A stretch of 64,000 nucleotides of DNA from Hyphomicrobiales bacterium. GTDB taxonomy: Bacteria; Pseudomonadota; Alphaproteobacteria; Rhizobiales; Rhizobiaceae. The notes under the pieces were generated by a model. That model did no database searches. It was not told where the DNA came from and saw nothing but the letters and a program-made list of their open reading frames with translations. The translations under genes and the position numbers were made by a program. Below, piece after piece: positions 29,469-38,056 of this stretch. Numbering within the stretch: position 1 is the first letter of the stretch; each line of letters begins with the position of its first letter. The stretch spans positions 1-64,000 of the forward strand of contig UCKS01000019.1 of the NCBI GenBank assembly GCA_900473045.1, in the 5' to 3' direction.

Positions 29469-31004
29469 TTAGGCGAAGCTCTTGCGGCGCCGCTCGACCG
29501 CCGGGGCGTCCTCGATCGCCGGAATGCTTTGCAGCACGCGCTTTGACGGCAGGATGGCGATGGCTTCTGTGCCCTCGCGCAGTTTCGAGCGAAGGATGAA
29601 TTCGCCATTGTGCTTGGCGAGAATCGCCTGAACGATCGGCAGACCGAGCCCGGTGCCCTGTTCGGCGCTCTTGATGGCGATCGAGCCCTGACCGAAGGCC
29701 GATAGCACGACCGGAATTTCCTCCTCGGGGATGCCGGGGCCATTGTCCTTGATCGACAGGTACTGGCCGCCGCCGGCCGTCCAGCCGACCTTGACCGATA
29801 CTTCACCGCCGGAGGGCGTAAATTTCACCGCGTTGGACAACAGGTTCAGAATTACCTGCCGCATTGCCTTTTCGTCCACCCACACCGAAGGCATGCCGTA
29901 TTCGAACTGTTCGGTGATGCTGATATTCTTGGTGCGGGCCCGCAGTTGCACCATGCCGATGCAATCCTCGGTGATCTCGACCAGATGGATGGCTTCTTCG
30001 TTGAGATCGTACTTGCCGGCCTCGATGCGCGAGAGATCGAGAATCTCGTTGATCAGATCGAGCAGGTGCTGGCCGGAGCGATGGATGTCGCCGGTGTATT
30101 CCTTGTAGATCGGATTGTTGAGCGGCCCGAGAACTTCCGTCGACATGACCTCGGAGAAGCCGAGAATGGCATTCAGCGGCGTGCGCAATTCATGCGACAT
30201 CGAGGCAAGGAAGCGCGACTTTGCCATATTGGCTTCCTCAGCGCGGCGGCGGGCTTCGTCCGACATCGATTTGGCCACTTCGAGTTCTGCAATCAGATCG
30301 TCCTTCTCCGCTTGGACCGAGAGGATATGCACATTGCCGCGGTGCATCCGGTTGGTCATGAAGACGAGGAAGACGAGCGACGTGGACATAATGACGGTGA
30401 GCGCCAGATAACCGGGATTTCCGGTTTTCAGCGTCAGGGTGCTCAGTGCAACAACCACCGGCACAAAGGTGAAGAGCAGTGCGTTGCGCAAGAGGAACGT
30501 GCCCATCGCGGTGGCGGCTAGCGCAATCAGCAGGACGGCGGCCTTGTAGAAGCCAAAATTGACTTCGCCGCAGCTGTTGCAGTCCTGCAGGATGAACGCT
30601 GCCCAGCAAACGCCGAGGACGATCTGGACAAACAGAAAGCGGCCCCGCCAATAGGACACCTTGTCCGCCGGGATATCGATGGCCTTTGCCCGCCGCGCCA
30701 GCAAAATGCCGATGGCATTGACGCAGAGTGCCGTCACGCCCCAGGCAACGAGATCGAGCTGTTGCGACAGGTATACGCCGATGGCGGTGACCAGAATGAT
30801 GAACAGCGGCATGGCGATGGCGCCCTGCAGCATCGTATCGACGTGAAGGCCGAGCAACTCCTTGTCGAAGCCCGACGCATTCGAAGGTCCGGCCTGCAGG
30901 CGTTCGCGGGTCGTGCGCACGGCTTTCGACACAGCCGTGTTGCGGTGGCTGCGCGATTTGTCGACGATATTCTTGTCGGTCGAAGTGCTGACGCCCTTAC
31001 TCAT
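29469..31004 (-). CDS. Membrane-bound sensor histidine kinase
   Basis: A 511-residue histidine kinase. Residues about 50-210 contain five or six membrane helices forming an integral-membrane sensor region. A coiled linker (about 215-255) leads to a HisKA domain with the phospho-acceptor in FLASMSHELRTPLNAILGFSEVM. The HATPase domain has NLLSNAVKFTP, DNGPGIPEEE and GTGLGLPI. No receiver domain is attached and no response regulator gene is adjacent, so its partner is unknown. The PdhS/DivJ-like H-box of alphaproteobacteria is similar, but assignment to that group is not secure. Confidence 0.88.
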   Translation of the reverse strand: MSKGVSTSTDKNIVDKSRSHRNTAVSKAVRTTRERLQAGPSNASGFDKELLGLHVDTMLQGAIAMPLFIILVTAIGVYLSQQLDLVAWGVTALCVNAIGILLARRAKAIDIPADKVSYWRGRFLFVQIVLGVCWAAFILQDCNSCGEVNFGFYKAAVLLIALAATAMGTFLLRNALLFTFVPVVVALSTLTLKTGNPGYLALTVIMSTSLVFLVFMTNRMHRGNVHILSVQAEKDDLIAELEVAKSMSDEARRRAEEANMAKSRFLASMSHELRTPLNAILGFSEVMSTEVLGPLNNPIYKEYTGDIHRSGQHLLDLINEILDLSRIEAGKYDLNEEAIHLVEITEDCIGMVQLRARTKNISITEQFEYGMPSVWVDEKAMRQVILNLLSNAVKFTPSGGEVSVKVGWTAGGGQYLSIKDNGPGIPEEEIPVVLSAFGQGSIAIKSAEQGTGLGLPIVQAILAKHNGEFILRSKLREGTEAIAILPSKRVLQSIPAIEDAPAVERRRKSFA

Positions 31005-31134
31005 GATCTCATACGCGTTAACGGAATCCGTTGAACTTTAAGGGAGAATCCTTAAGAAGTTGCTGCAATTTCCTGTTTTTTCGCTTTGCACGCCGTGGCG
31101 TGAACCGGCAGGCAGACAGTTTTCAAGGACGGCA

Positions 31135-31731
31135 ATGAAACAGATGCTCCGGCTCATGCGTGATCTCCTGCTGACGGCGCTGATCCTGCTGTTTCTAGGG
31201 CTCGTGGTGGTGCGCCTCGAGGGGCCGCAGGAGGCGATGTCGGGCCGGGCACGGATTGTCGATGGCGACACGCTGGTGCTGGACGGCAAGCGCATTCGCC
31301 TTGTTGGCATCGATGCTCCGGAGTTGCGGCAGGTTTGTCAGCGGCAGGGCCGGGACTGGCCCTGTGGTACCGCGGCAAAGGGCTATCTGGCTGCCTTGAT
31401 CGGTGATGCCAGAACCATGTGCGAGGCGGATGGCAGCGATAAATATGGGCGGCTTCTCGCCGTCTGCAGGGTGGACAATCGTGATCTGAACGCGGCGATG
31501 GTCGATGGCGGTTATGCCATCGCGTTCGGAGATTATGAGACCGAGGAGGCCGTTGCCAGGCACAAGCGGTTGGGTCTGTGGGCCGGCACGTTCGATGTGC
31601 CCCGCCAATGGCGGCAGACCCATGGCGGAATGGACGAGATGCCCCATATACCGGAGGGATGGCTGGATACGGCAATGTCGCGGATCGGCAGCTGGGTCGA
31701 GAATGCGAAGTCAAAGGTATGGAATGACTGA
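31135..31731 (+). CDS. Thermonuclease family (SNase-like) protein
   Basis: A 198-residue protein with one N-terminal membrane segment (LLLTALILLFLGLVVV), which acts as a signal anchor, and an SNase domain. Motifs are IVDGDTLVLDGKRIRLVGIDAPELRQ and KYGRLLAVCRV...LNAAMVDGGYA, with the catalytic Arg and acidic metal site retained. It probably faces the periplasm. AAGGACGG precedes the ATG. Its last eight bases overlap the start of the uracil-DNA-glycosylase-family gene. Confidence 0.85.
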   Translation: MKQMLRLMRDLLLTALILLFLGLVVVRLEGPQEAMSGRARIVDGDTLVLDGKRIRLVGIDAPELRQVCQRQGRDWPCGTAAKGYLAALIGDARTMCEADGSDKYGRLLAVCRVDNRDLNAAMVDGGYAIAFGDYETEEAVARHKRLGLWAGTFDVPRQWRQTHGGMDEMPHIPEGWLDTAMSRIGSWVENAKSKVWND

Positions 31732-32362
31732 CGCGCAGGCGGATGGACTGGAGGATTTGCGCGCGGCGATCGCGGCCTGCCGGATCTGTCGCGATGCGCC
31801 GGCGCGCGGCCCGGACGACCGGTTACCGCACGAGCCACGCCCGGTCGCGGTGATTTCATCTTCGGCGCGCATCCTGATTTCCGGCCAGGCGCCGGGACTT
31901 CGGGTGCACGAAAGCGGTCTGCCGTTCAACGATGCGTCGGGCGACCGGCTGCGGCAGTGGCTCGGCGTGACGCGCGAACAGTTTTACGATCCGCATCTGT
32001 TCGCTATCGTGCCGATGGGGTTCTGTTTTCCCGGTTACGACGCCCATGGCAGCGACCTGCCGCCGCGCCGGGAATGCGCGCCGCGTTGGCGCCAAGAGGT
32101 GATGGATGCGATGCCGCAGATCGAGCTTGTGCTGGCCATTGGTCAATACGCCCAATCCTGGCATCTGGGCGGCCGGCGGGCTGCGACGATGACCGAAACC
32201 GTACGCAACTGGCGCGCGCATCTGGGCTCCAATGTCGGGCCGCCGGTGCTGGCGCTGCCGCATCCGAGCTGGCGCAATACCGGCTGGCTGAAGAAAAACC
32301 CATGGTTTGCAGAGGACGTGCTGCCTGTCCTGCAGGAGCGGGTGTCAAAATTGATTTCCTGA
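31724..32362 (+). CDS. Uracil-DNA glycosylase family protein
   Basis: A 212-residue UDG-superfamily protein. Motif 1 is ISGQAPGLRVHESGLPFNDASGDRL and the distal motif is LPHPSWRNTGW (H-P-S). N-terminal C-R-I-C and a mid-protein E-C-A-P are candidates for iron-sulfur ligands as in families 4/5, though not all four are certain. It would excise damaged bases such as uracil; activity is inferred. The ATG lies inside the end of the SNase-like gene, so the two are translationally coupled. Confidence 0.8.
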   Translation: MTDAQADGLEDLRAAIAACRICRDAPARGPDDRLPHEPRPVAVISSSARILISGQAPGLRVHESGLPFNDASGDRLRQWLGVTREQFYDPHLFAIVPMGFCFPGYDAHGSDLPPRRECAPRWRQEVMDAMPQIELVLAIGQYAQSWHLGGRRAATMTETVRNWRAHLGSNVGPPVLALPHPSWRNTGWLKKNPWFAEDVLPVLQERVSKLIS

Positions 32363-32381
32363 AACAATTTTCTTTCTTTTG

Positions 32382-32415
32382 TCGAAATTAGCGATATAGA
32401 GAGAATAATATTCGA
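32382..32415. promoter_or_regulatory. Inverted repeat upstream of the Lrp-family regulator gene
   Basis: TCGAAATTA (32382-32390) faces TAATATTCGA (32406-32415), an imperfect inverted repeat in an AT-rich 65-bp gap. It ends at the AAGGAGG ribosome site of the Lrp-family gene. Lrp/AsnC regulators commonly autoregulate, so this is a candidate operator. Confidence 0.35.
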
Positions 32416-32427
32416 AGGAGGCTGTTC

Positions 32428-32916
32428 GTGGATCGTCTTGACCGCAAAATCCTGCGCCTGTTGCAGGAGGATTCTACACTCGCCGTTGCCGATCTGGCTA
32501 AAAAGGTCGGGCTGTCCACCACGCCTTGCTGGCGCCGCATCCAGAAGATGGAAGAGGACGGCGTGATCCGTGGCCGGGTGGCGCTGCTCGATCCGGCAAA
32601 GGTCAACACCAAGGTGACGGTGTTCGTGTCGATCCGCACCAATACCCATTCGATCGAATGGCTGAAGCGCTTTTCCGAGGTTGTCGGCGAGTTTCCGGAA
32701 GTGGTCGAATTCTACCGCATGAGCGGCGATGTCGATTATCTCTTGCGCGTCGTCGTGCCCGATATCGCTGCCTATGACGCCTTCTACAAGCGGCTGATCA
32801 CCAAGATCGAAATCCGCGATGTGTCGTCGGTCTTTGCGATGGAGCAGATCAAATACACGACGCAGCTGCCACTGGACTACATGATGATCGACCAGGCGAA
32901 GTCCAGCGAGGACTGA
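32428..32916 (+). CDS. Lrp/AsnC family transcriptional regulator
   Basis: A 162-residue regulator with an N-terminal winged HTH (LDRKILRLLQEDSTLAVADLAKKVGLSTTPCWRRIQKME). It is followed by the ligand-binding RAM/AsnC_trans_reg domain (about 70-145) with FYRMSGDVDYLLRVVVPD. It probably responds to an amino acid. The GTG start at 32428 has a strong AAGGAGG ribosome site. It ends one base before the end of the convergent AlkD-like gene. Confidence 0.92.
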   Translation: MDRLDRKILRLLQEDSTLAVADLAKKVGLSTTPCWRRIQKMEEDGVIRGRVALLDPAKVNTKVTVFVSIRTNTHSIEWLKRFSEVVGEFPEVVEFYRMSGDVDYLLRVVVPDIAAYDAFYKRLITKIEIRDVSSVFAMEQIKYTTQLPLDYMMIDQAKSSED

Positions 32917-32917
32917 G

Positions 32918-33622
32918 TTAGCGGGGCAAAGGCTGCAGGCCAAGTCTGGTCAAGACGGCGCTGCTCGTGAGCTCACGGACAGCGTCCTTGCCGATCCATC
33001 GGGCTGTGCGGTCCTGCCGTTCAGCCAGCGCCTGCGCCAGTGACAACGCCGGTCCATGGCAGCGGGCGTTGCGTTTGCCCGTCTGGCGCAATGCCCAGTT
33101 CACCGCCTTTTTCACGAAATTGCGGTTATCGCCCGCATGGGCCTCGACCAGCGGCAACCAGGCAAGGATTGTTTCGTCCGGCTCCGCCTTCAGGTGAACG
33201 GCGGCAACGGCGATCATGCTGAACGCGGTCCGGCGGACGAATTCCCGGTCATCGGCTGAAAATTCCGGGATGAGGGCGGCTTCCAGCCGGGCTTTGACAA
33301 ACAGGTCGGCAACGCTGTCGACAATTTCCCAGGAATTGAAATCACCGGCCCAATGTCTGGCCATGTCGCGTGTCAGTTTTTGCGGCTCTGCAGTCAGGGC
33401 GGCAAGCAGCCTGGCCTCGCGGATATTGCTGTCCCACAGGGTGAGGGCGCGGCCGTGATCGCGCTTGATCAGCCGGGCAATGCGATTGAGCGCCGGGTTG
33501 TTTATCCCGAGCGCTGTCTGCGTCTCGATGCCGAACCGCGCCATGCCGGCAAGGTTGTCTTCCGCCGCCAGCGTTTTCAGATGTGTAATCACGGCATCTG
33601 CGGGCGAGGCTGGCGTCAGCAT
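32918..33622 (-). CDS. DNA alkylation repair protein (AlkD-like)
   Basis: A 234-residue all-helical HEAT-like-repeat protein of the AlkD family, which removes bulky or positively charged alkylated bases. Segments such as LIKRDHGRALTLWDSNIREARLLAAL and HWAGDFNSWEIVDSVADLFV (with the family Asp and Trp) are recognisable, as is KKAVNWALRQTGKRN. Its start overlaps the stop of the dehydrogenase gene by one base (TAATG), so it is the second gene of that operon. Confidence 0.85.
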   Translation of the reverse strand: MLTPASPADAVITHLKTLAAEDNLAGMARFGIETQTALGINNPALNRIARLIKRDHGRALTLWDSNIREARLLAALTAEPQKLTRDMARHWAGDFNSWEIVDSVADLFVKARLEAALIPEFSADDREFVRRTAFSMIAVAAVHLKAEPDETILAWLPLVEAHAGDNRNFVKKAVNWALRQTGKRNARCHGPALSLAQALAERQDRTARWIGKDAVRELTSSAVLTRLGLQPLPR

Positions 33623-34491
33623 TATTTTTCAAGCCGCGCCAGAAGCGACGACGTGTCCCAGCGCTTTCCACCCATGTCCTGGACATCGGCATAGAACTGA
33701 TCGACGAGCGCCGTCACCGGCAGTTTCGCACCATTGTTGCGGGCCTCGGTCAGCACGATGTCGAGATCCTTGCGCATCCAGTCGACGGCGAAGCCAAAAT
33801 CGTATTTTTCAGCATTCATGGTCTTGTGACGGTTTTCCATCTGCCACGAACCGGCTGCGCCCTTGGAAATCACCTCGATGACCTTCTCGATATCGAGACC
33901 GGCCTTCTTGCCGAAATGGATGCCTTCGGCGAGCCCCTGGACGAGACCGGCAATGCAGATCTGGTTGACCATCTTGGTCAGCTGGCCGGACCCGGCCGGG
34001 CCCATCAGGCCGGCCATGCGGGCATAGGCGTCGATCACCGGTCTGGCGCGCTCGAAGACGGCGGCATCACCACCGCACATCACCGTCAGGACGCCGTTTT
34101 CAGCGCCAGCCTGGCCACCGGAGACCGGCGCGTCGATGAAGTGAGCGCCACGAGCGGTGGCGGCTTCATGGAGTTCGCGGGCGACCTCGGCCGAAGCGGT
34201 GGTGTTGTCGATGAAGATGGCGCCGGCCTTCAGCGTTTCGAAGGCGCCGCCTTTGCCTGTTGTCACCGAGCGCAGATCGTCGTCATTGCCGACACAGCAG
34301 AAAACGAAGTCGGCGCCGTCGGCTGCTTGCGCCGGTGTTGCCACCGCGCGTCCGCCAAACTGGGTCGCCCATTTTTCAGCCTTCGCGGCCGTGCGGTTAT
34401 AGACGGTCAGATCGTGACCACCCTTGACCTTCAGGTGCCCGGCCATCGGGTACCCCATGACGCCAAGACCAATGAACGCGACTTTAGCCAT
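33622..34491 (-). CDS. NAD(P)-dependent oxidoreductase, 3-hydroxyisobutyrate dehydrogenase family
   Basis: A 289-residue beta-hydroxyacid dehydrogenase. The N-terminal Rossmann motif is VAFIGLGVMGYPMAGHL, followed by the substrate-binding FIDAPVSGGQAGAENGVLTVM and the catalytic-Lys region GSGQLTKMVNQI. The helical C-terminal domain has GAAGSWQMENR. The substrate may be 3-hydroxyisobutyrate, tartronate semialdehyde or a succinic-semialdehyde-like compound; the sequence alone does not decide. It is cotranscribed with the AlkD-like gene. Confidence 0.88.
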   Translation of the reverse strand: MAKVAFIGLGVMGYPMAGHLKVKGGHDLTVYNRTAAKAEKWATQFGGRAVATPAQAADGADFVFCCVGNDDDLRSVTTGKGGAFETLKAGAIFIDNTTASAEVARELHEAATARGAHFIDAPVSGGQAGAENGVLTVMCGGDAAVFERARPVIDAYARMAGLMGPAGSGQLTKMVNQICIAGLVQGLAEGIHFGKKAGLDIEKVIEVISKGAAGSWQMENRHKTMNAEKYDFGFAVDWMRKDLDIVLTEARNNGAKLPVTALVDQFYADVQDMGGKRWDTSSLLARLEK

Positions 34492-34655
34492 TCGAAAACT
34501 CCTGAAATTCCCTTTCGTCGAGACTTAACCGATGAGGATGGGGCGGGGAAGGCCTGTGATGATCGCATCCTGCCAAAACCGGGTTCGAAACCGTTTTCCC
34601 GCAAAAGCTTGTATGGCGCCGCAAATTTTGCCGTAACGTCACCGTTTTAGATATT

Positions 34656-34661
34656 TATAAT
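34656..34661 (+). promoter_or_regulatory. Candidate -10 box of the orphan sulfonate-binding protein gene
   Basis: A perfect TATAAT lies in an AT-rich island about 90 bp before the ATG. No good -35 box is seen. The downstream ATAGATTT sequence is shared with the region before ssuA at 11.3 kb. Confidence 0.35.
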
Positions 34662-34747
34662 GTCGATAGAAATAATAGATTTATTCATTGTTGTTACCGG
34701 AGGCCATGCCGGACAGCCGGACAGGCGCAACAGGAGAGGTGAAATCC

Positions 34748-35719
34748 ATGTTTACCCGCAGACAGACATTGTCGCTTTTGGGGGCGGCTGCAGCGGTGGC
34801 GATCCTGCCGGCAACCCGCAGCGCCTTTGCATCCGAACCGCTCAAGGAATTGCGCCTCGGCTGGCAGAAGAACGGCGTCCTGGCGCTGGCCAAGGGAACG
34901 GGCGCGCTGGAAAAGCGCTTTGCCGATCGCGGTATCACGATCACCTGGGCGGAGTTTTCCTCCGGCCCGCCGCTGCTTGAGGCGCTTGGCGCCGGTGCCA
35001 TCGACTTCGGCCCGACCGGCGACGTGCCGCCGCTGTTTGCCCAGGCTGCGGGCGGCAACCTGCTCTATGCCGGTACCTACAAGGGATCGTCGGCGGGCTC
35101 GGCCATTCTGGTGCACAAGGATTCTCCATTTCAGACGATCGCCGACCTGAAGGGCAAGCGTGTTGCCTTCAAACGCGGATCGAGCGCTCATAATTTCACC
35201 GTCAAGGCGCTGCGCAAGGCGGGTCTCGGCATCACCGATATCGAGGCTGCCGATCTGTCGCCCTCGGATGCGGCGGCCGCTTTTGCCAGCAGGCAGATCG
35301 ATGCCTGGTCGATCTGGGATCCCTATTTTGCCGTCGCCGAAAAGGATCCGGGCACGCGCGTCCTGACCACTGCCGAAGGGATCGTCGATTCCTGGAGCTA
35401 CTTCCTCAGCAATGGCGATTTTACCGCAGCGCATGGAGACGTGCTGGGTGATATTCTTGATGAACTGGGCAAGGTTGGCTCGGCCGCGCAGAGCGATCTC
35501 GACGGCACGGTTTCGGCGCTGGCGAAGATCACTGGTGTGCCGGACGATATCCAGCGGGTTGTCCTGACGCGCAAGGATTTCAGCCTGGCCAATGTTTCGA
35601 CGCTCGGGCCGGACGCGGTCGCCTACCAGCAGGCGCTGGCTGACGAGTTCTTCCAGCTGCAGATCATTCCGAAACAATTGACGGTCAGCGACATCGTCTG
35701 GAAGGGACGGGCGAGCTAG
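34748..35719 (+). CDS. Orphan aliphatic-sulfonate-type substrate-binding protein
   Basis: A 323-residue periplasmic binding protein of the SsuA family. The N-terminus TRRQTLSLLGAAAAVAILP carries twin arginines and suggests Tat or Sec export, with cleavage near SAFA. The motifs LRLGWQKNG, FKRGSSAHNF and DAWSIWDPYFA match the SsuA at 10365. No permease or ATPase gene is adjacent, so it probably feeds SsuCB or a distant transporter. GGAGAGGTG precedes the ATG. A bidirectional terminator follows. Confidence 0.87.
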   Translation: MFTRRQTLSLLGAAAAVAILPATRSAFASEPLKELRLGWQKNGVLALAKGTGALEKRFADRGITITWAEFSSGPPLLEALGAGAIDFGPTGDVPPLFAQAAGGNLLYAGTYKGSSAGSAILVHKDSPFQTIADLKGKRVAFKRGSSAHNFTVKALRKAGLGITDIEAADLSPSDAAAAFASRQIDAWSIWDPYFAVAEKDPGTRVLTTAEGIVDSWSYFLSNGDFTAAHGDVLGDILDELGKVGSAAQSDLDGTVSALAKITGVPDDIQRVVLTRKDFSLANVSTLGPDAVAYQQALADEFFQLQIIPKQLTVSDIVWKGRAS

Positions 35720-35736
35720 GCAAGTCACCGGCTAGG

Positions 35737-35762
35737 AAAACGGCGCTTCAGGGCGCCGTTTT
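35737..35762. terminator. Bidirectional terminator
   Basis: AAAACGGCGC (35737-35746) pairs with GCGCCGTTTT (35753-35762), a 10-bp stem with a 6-base loop and A/T tracts on both sides. It lies between two convergent genes and suits both. Confidence 0.8.
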
Positions 35763-35773
35763 CGCTTGACGTT

Positions 35774-37426
35774 TTACGGAACCGGAACCGGTATGACGGG
35801 CGGTGGCACGACGGGGACTTTCGCGTCGATACCGTCCTCCAGAGCCACGGCCTCCTCACCAAGGCTTTCGGAAATGTCGAACCACAGGCGGCGCAGGCGG
35901 CGCACGTGCAGATCGTCAGCGATCCATCTGAGGACATGTTCGGTCGACTTCGAATCGTCGTCACGCTGCATTCTCTGGCGTGCCCAGATGCAAAAGGCGT
36001 CGGCATCGACGGCCGCCGCCTTGTCTGTATCTACGGTAATCGGCTTGGTCGCGCTGATCCTGACCGTCTCTCTGAGGCTGCTCGTCGAGGCTAGCAAGAC
36101 GCCGGCGCAGATCTCGTCGAAGGCCTTCACAGAGTGCCTGCTGCTGATCGCCCGTTCCAGGTCGAAGATCGTGCGGATGTTCAACTCCCGGAAAATCAGG
36201 AATTTTTCCGGGCCGATGATATGGCAGAGCTGCGCCTGCGCAATCCAGTCGATGACCTGATAGATGCCGTAGGGCGATTCGATATGCAGCATGATCGGAT
36301 TGTAGGTGGCGAGGTTCTGCACGTCATATATGCCGCATTCCTCCAGCCGGAACCGCGTTTCGTAGTCGATGCCATCGATGATATCGAGCGAGACTATTTT
36401 CGTGACGTTGATGAACCGGTCGTCCGTGGTCTTGATCCAACTGATCAGGTTCTGGAATTTCAGCAGCAGGAATTTCGTCGCGCTTTGCGGCAAAAGCCCG
36501 AGAAGCGGCGCAAGGCCGAACCAGATGGGCTGGATGTGATCACCGGTTGTTGCGGCAACTGGTGGTGTTCCTAACGGTGGTGCGGCGGGCTGTGGGGTGA
36601 CGGGCAGGATCTCGGTCACCAGACCGGTGATCCCGCTGATCGGGTCGCGAAAGACGGCGAACAGGATGATGGTGAAGATCACCGAGGCAACGATCTCGGC
36701 GGTATGGCGCAGGAACGTGTAGGGCGACACGTCGAAGACGGCGACCGAGCGGACGAAGTTGCGGATGGCCGCGATAAACGCGCCGGCAAAGGCCAGCGAA
36801 CCGATCACGGTCAGTTGCTGCCAGCTGCCGTAGCCGCCGGACGCTTCAACACAGGTTACCGCATCCGGTGCGCAGCTGCAGGTGGTTGGACCCAGACCGC
36901 AGGAGAGGGTGTTGAACAGGGCGGAAAAGCCGAAATAGCTCAAAAGGATAAAGCCGATCGAGGACAGAAAAATCCTCCAGTTGGTGCGGGAGCCGAAATT
37001 TCCGATGCTTTTGATGATCCAGTCGATCTGGTCGATGTCGTTCATCTCGTTGAACGGTTTGCCCTCGGGCGGATCCTGGACCTGCAGGTCCGAAATATAT
37101 TTGGATTTCACGAATTCGAACGAGGGATTGTTGGTCAGCCGGACACTGACATCTGGTTTGGCAGCGTCGGCCGGAAGGGGAACCGGGTCTGCATTGTCCG
37201 CGCCGGGGCTTCGTTCCTTGTCGGTGCCAAACGAGATCAGAAAATCCTTGATCGAGCGCAGGCGGCGCAGTCTGACTTCGTGACGGCCGTAAAGCAGCAG
37301 GCTCGGGGGCAGCACTGCAAACAGCAAGGCAAGTGGGTCGAGCCCGAGAATGTTCTTTATCGCGGTGATCAGAAGGCCGAAAATGCCGCCCGCGCTAGTG
37401 AGCCAGGTTAAAAAAATCTCCATCAA
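35774..37426 (-). CDS. Large membrane protein of unknown function with HhH-like segment
   Basis: A 550-residue protein I cannot assign to a named family. It has a hydrophobic N-terminal helix pair (about 8-48), a charged cytoplasmic-looking region (50-140), and four more helices (about 150-270) around a Cys-rich loop (SCGLGPTTCSCAPDAVTC). Another hydrophobic segment lies near 305. Residues about 345-430 (IVSLDIIDGIDYETRFRLEECGIYDVQNLATYNPI and onward) read like a helix-hairpin-helix module of the kind that senses or binds nucleic acid. The tail is Pro/Val-rich. It is monocistronic, flanked by terminators and a 240-bp AT-rich upstream gap. Confidence 0.6.
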   Translation of the reverse strand: MMEIFLTWLTSAGGIFGLLITAIKNILGLDPLALLFAVLPPSLLLYGRHEVRLRRLRSIKDFLISFGTDKERSPGADNADPVPLPADAAKPDVSVRLTNNPSFEFVKSKYISDLQVQDPPEGKPFNEMNDIDQIDWIIKSIGNFGSRTNWRIFLSSIGFILLSYFGFSALFNTLSCGLGPTTCSCAPDAVTCVEASGGYGSWQQLTVIGSLAFAGAFIAAIRNFVRSVAVFDVSPYTFLRHTAEIVASVIFTIILFAVFRDPISGITGLVTEILPVTPQPAAPPLGTPPVAATTGDHIQPIWFGLAPLLGLLPQSATKFLLLKFQNLISWIKTTDDRFINVTKIVSLDIIDGIDYETRFRLEECGIYDVQNLATYNPIMLHIESPYGIYQVIDWIAQAQLCHIIGPEKFLIFRELNIRTIFDLERAISSRHSVKAFDEICAGVLLASTSSLRETVRISATKPITVDTDKAAAVDADAFCIWARQRMQRDDDSKSTEHVLRWIADDLHVRRLRRLWFDISESLGEEAVALEDGIDAKVPVVPPPVIPVPVP

Positions 37427-37669
37427 TATTCCCCCTTAAGTTGTGTCTGTAACGTAAGGTGGCGAACGGGCAGGCGTCCATAAATCGCCCGCACCAAAAA
37501 GTTGTATAATCAATTTAAGATTGCATTTTTTGGGAATAAATTAGACAAAACTGTTTTTGACGGGAAGGTTGCGCCGCACGGCGCTTGAAGCTTGGGCTTT
37601 GCGCCGTATGTCCCCTTGCGGAAGCCGCTTTGTGGCTTCCGTCCCGTTTACCTTCGGAAGGAAAAGTCC

Positions 37670-38050
37670 ATGGCCGATCGACTAAACGCTTCGTGCCGCT
37701 GCGGCGGCGTCAAATTTTCTATCCCGGTGGAGTCTGCCGGGGTGTTCTGCTGTCATTGCGGCGATTGCCGCAAGGCGCACGGCAACTACATGGCGGTGAT
37801 CGGCGCGCCGCGCGGCGACGTGCGGTTCGAGGCGGACGGTACCTTGCAGTGGTATGGATATTCGGACAAGGCCCGGCGCGGATTCTGTTCGACCTGCGGC
37901 AGCCGTCTGTTGAAGGACAATATCGGTACCGATCTGCTGATGGTCTCGGCCGGCGTGATCGACGGCGATACCGGCAAGCAGATCGTCAAGAACATCCTGA
38001 CGGAATTCAAGGGCGACTGGTATGACCTGCCGGAAGTTCATGGCGCCTGA
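37670..38050 (+). CDS. GFA family protein
   Basis: A 126-residue GFA-fold protein with zinc-type cysteine motifs ASCRCGGVKF, CCHCGDCRKAHG and FCSTCGSRLL. It is a distant paralogue of the GFA protein at 18903. GGAAGGA precedes the ATG at 37670. A small hairpin (GGAAGCC/GGCTTCC, about 37620-37640) lies in its leader. The role is unknown. Confidence 0.85.
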   Translation: MADRLNASCRCGGVKFSIPVESAGVFCCHCGDCRKAHGNYMAVIGAPRGDVRFEADGTLQWYGYSDKARRGFCSTCGSRLLKDNIGTDLLMVSAGVIDGDTGKQIVKNILTEFKGDWYDLPEVHGA

Positions 38051-38056
38051 GCGCTA

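Noticed and set aside
34560-34600. tRNA-like GGTTCGAAACC sequence
   Set aside because: Only the T-loop-like string is present; no acceptor stem, anticodon arm or D arm could be built around it.
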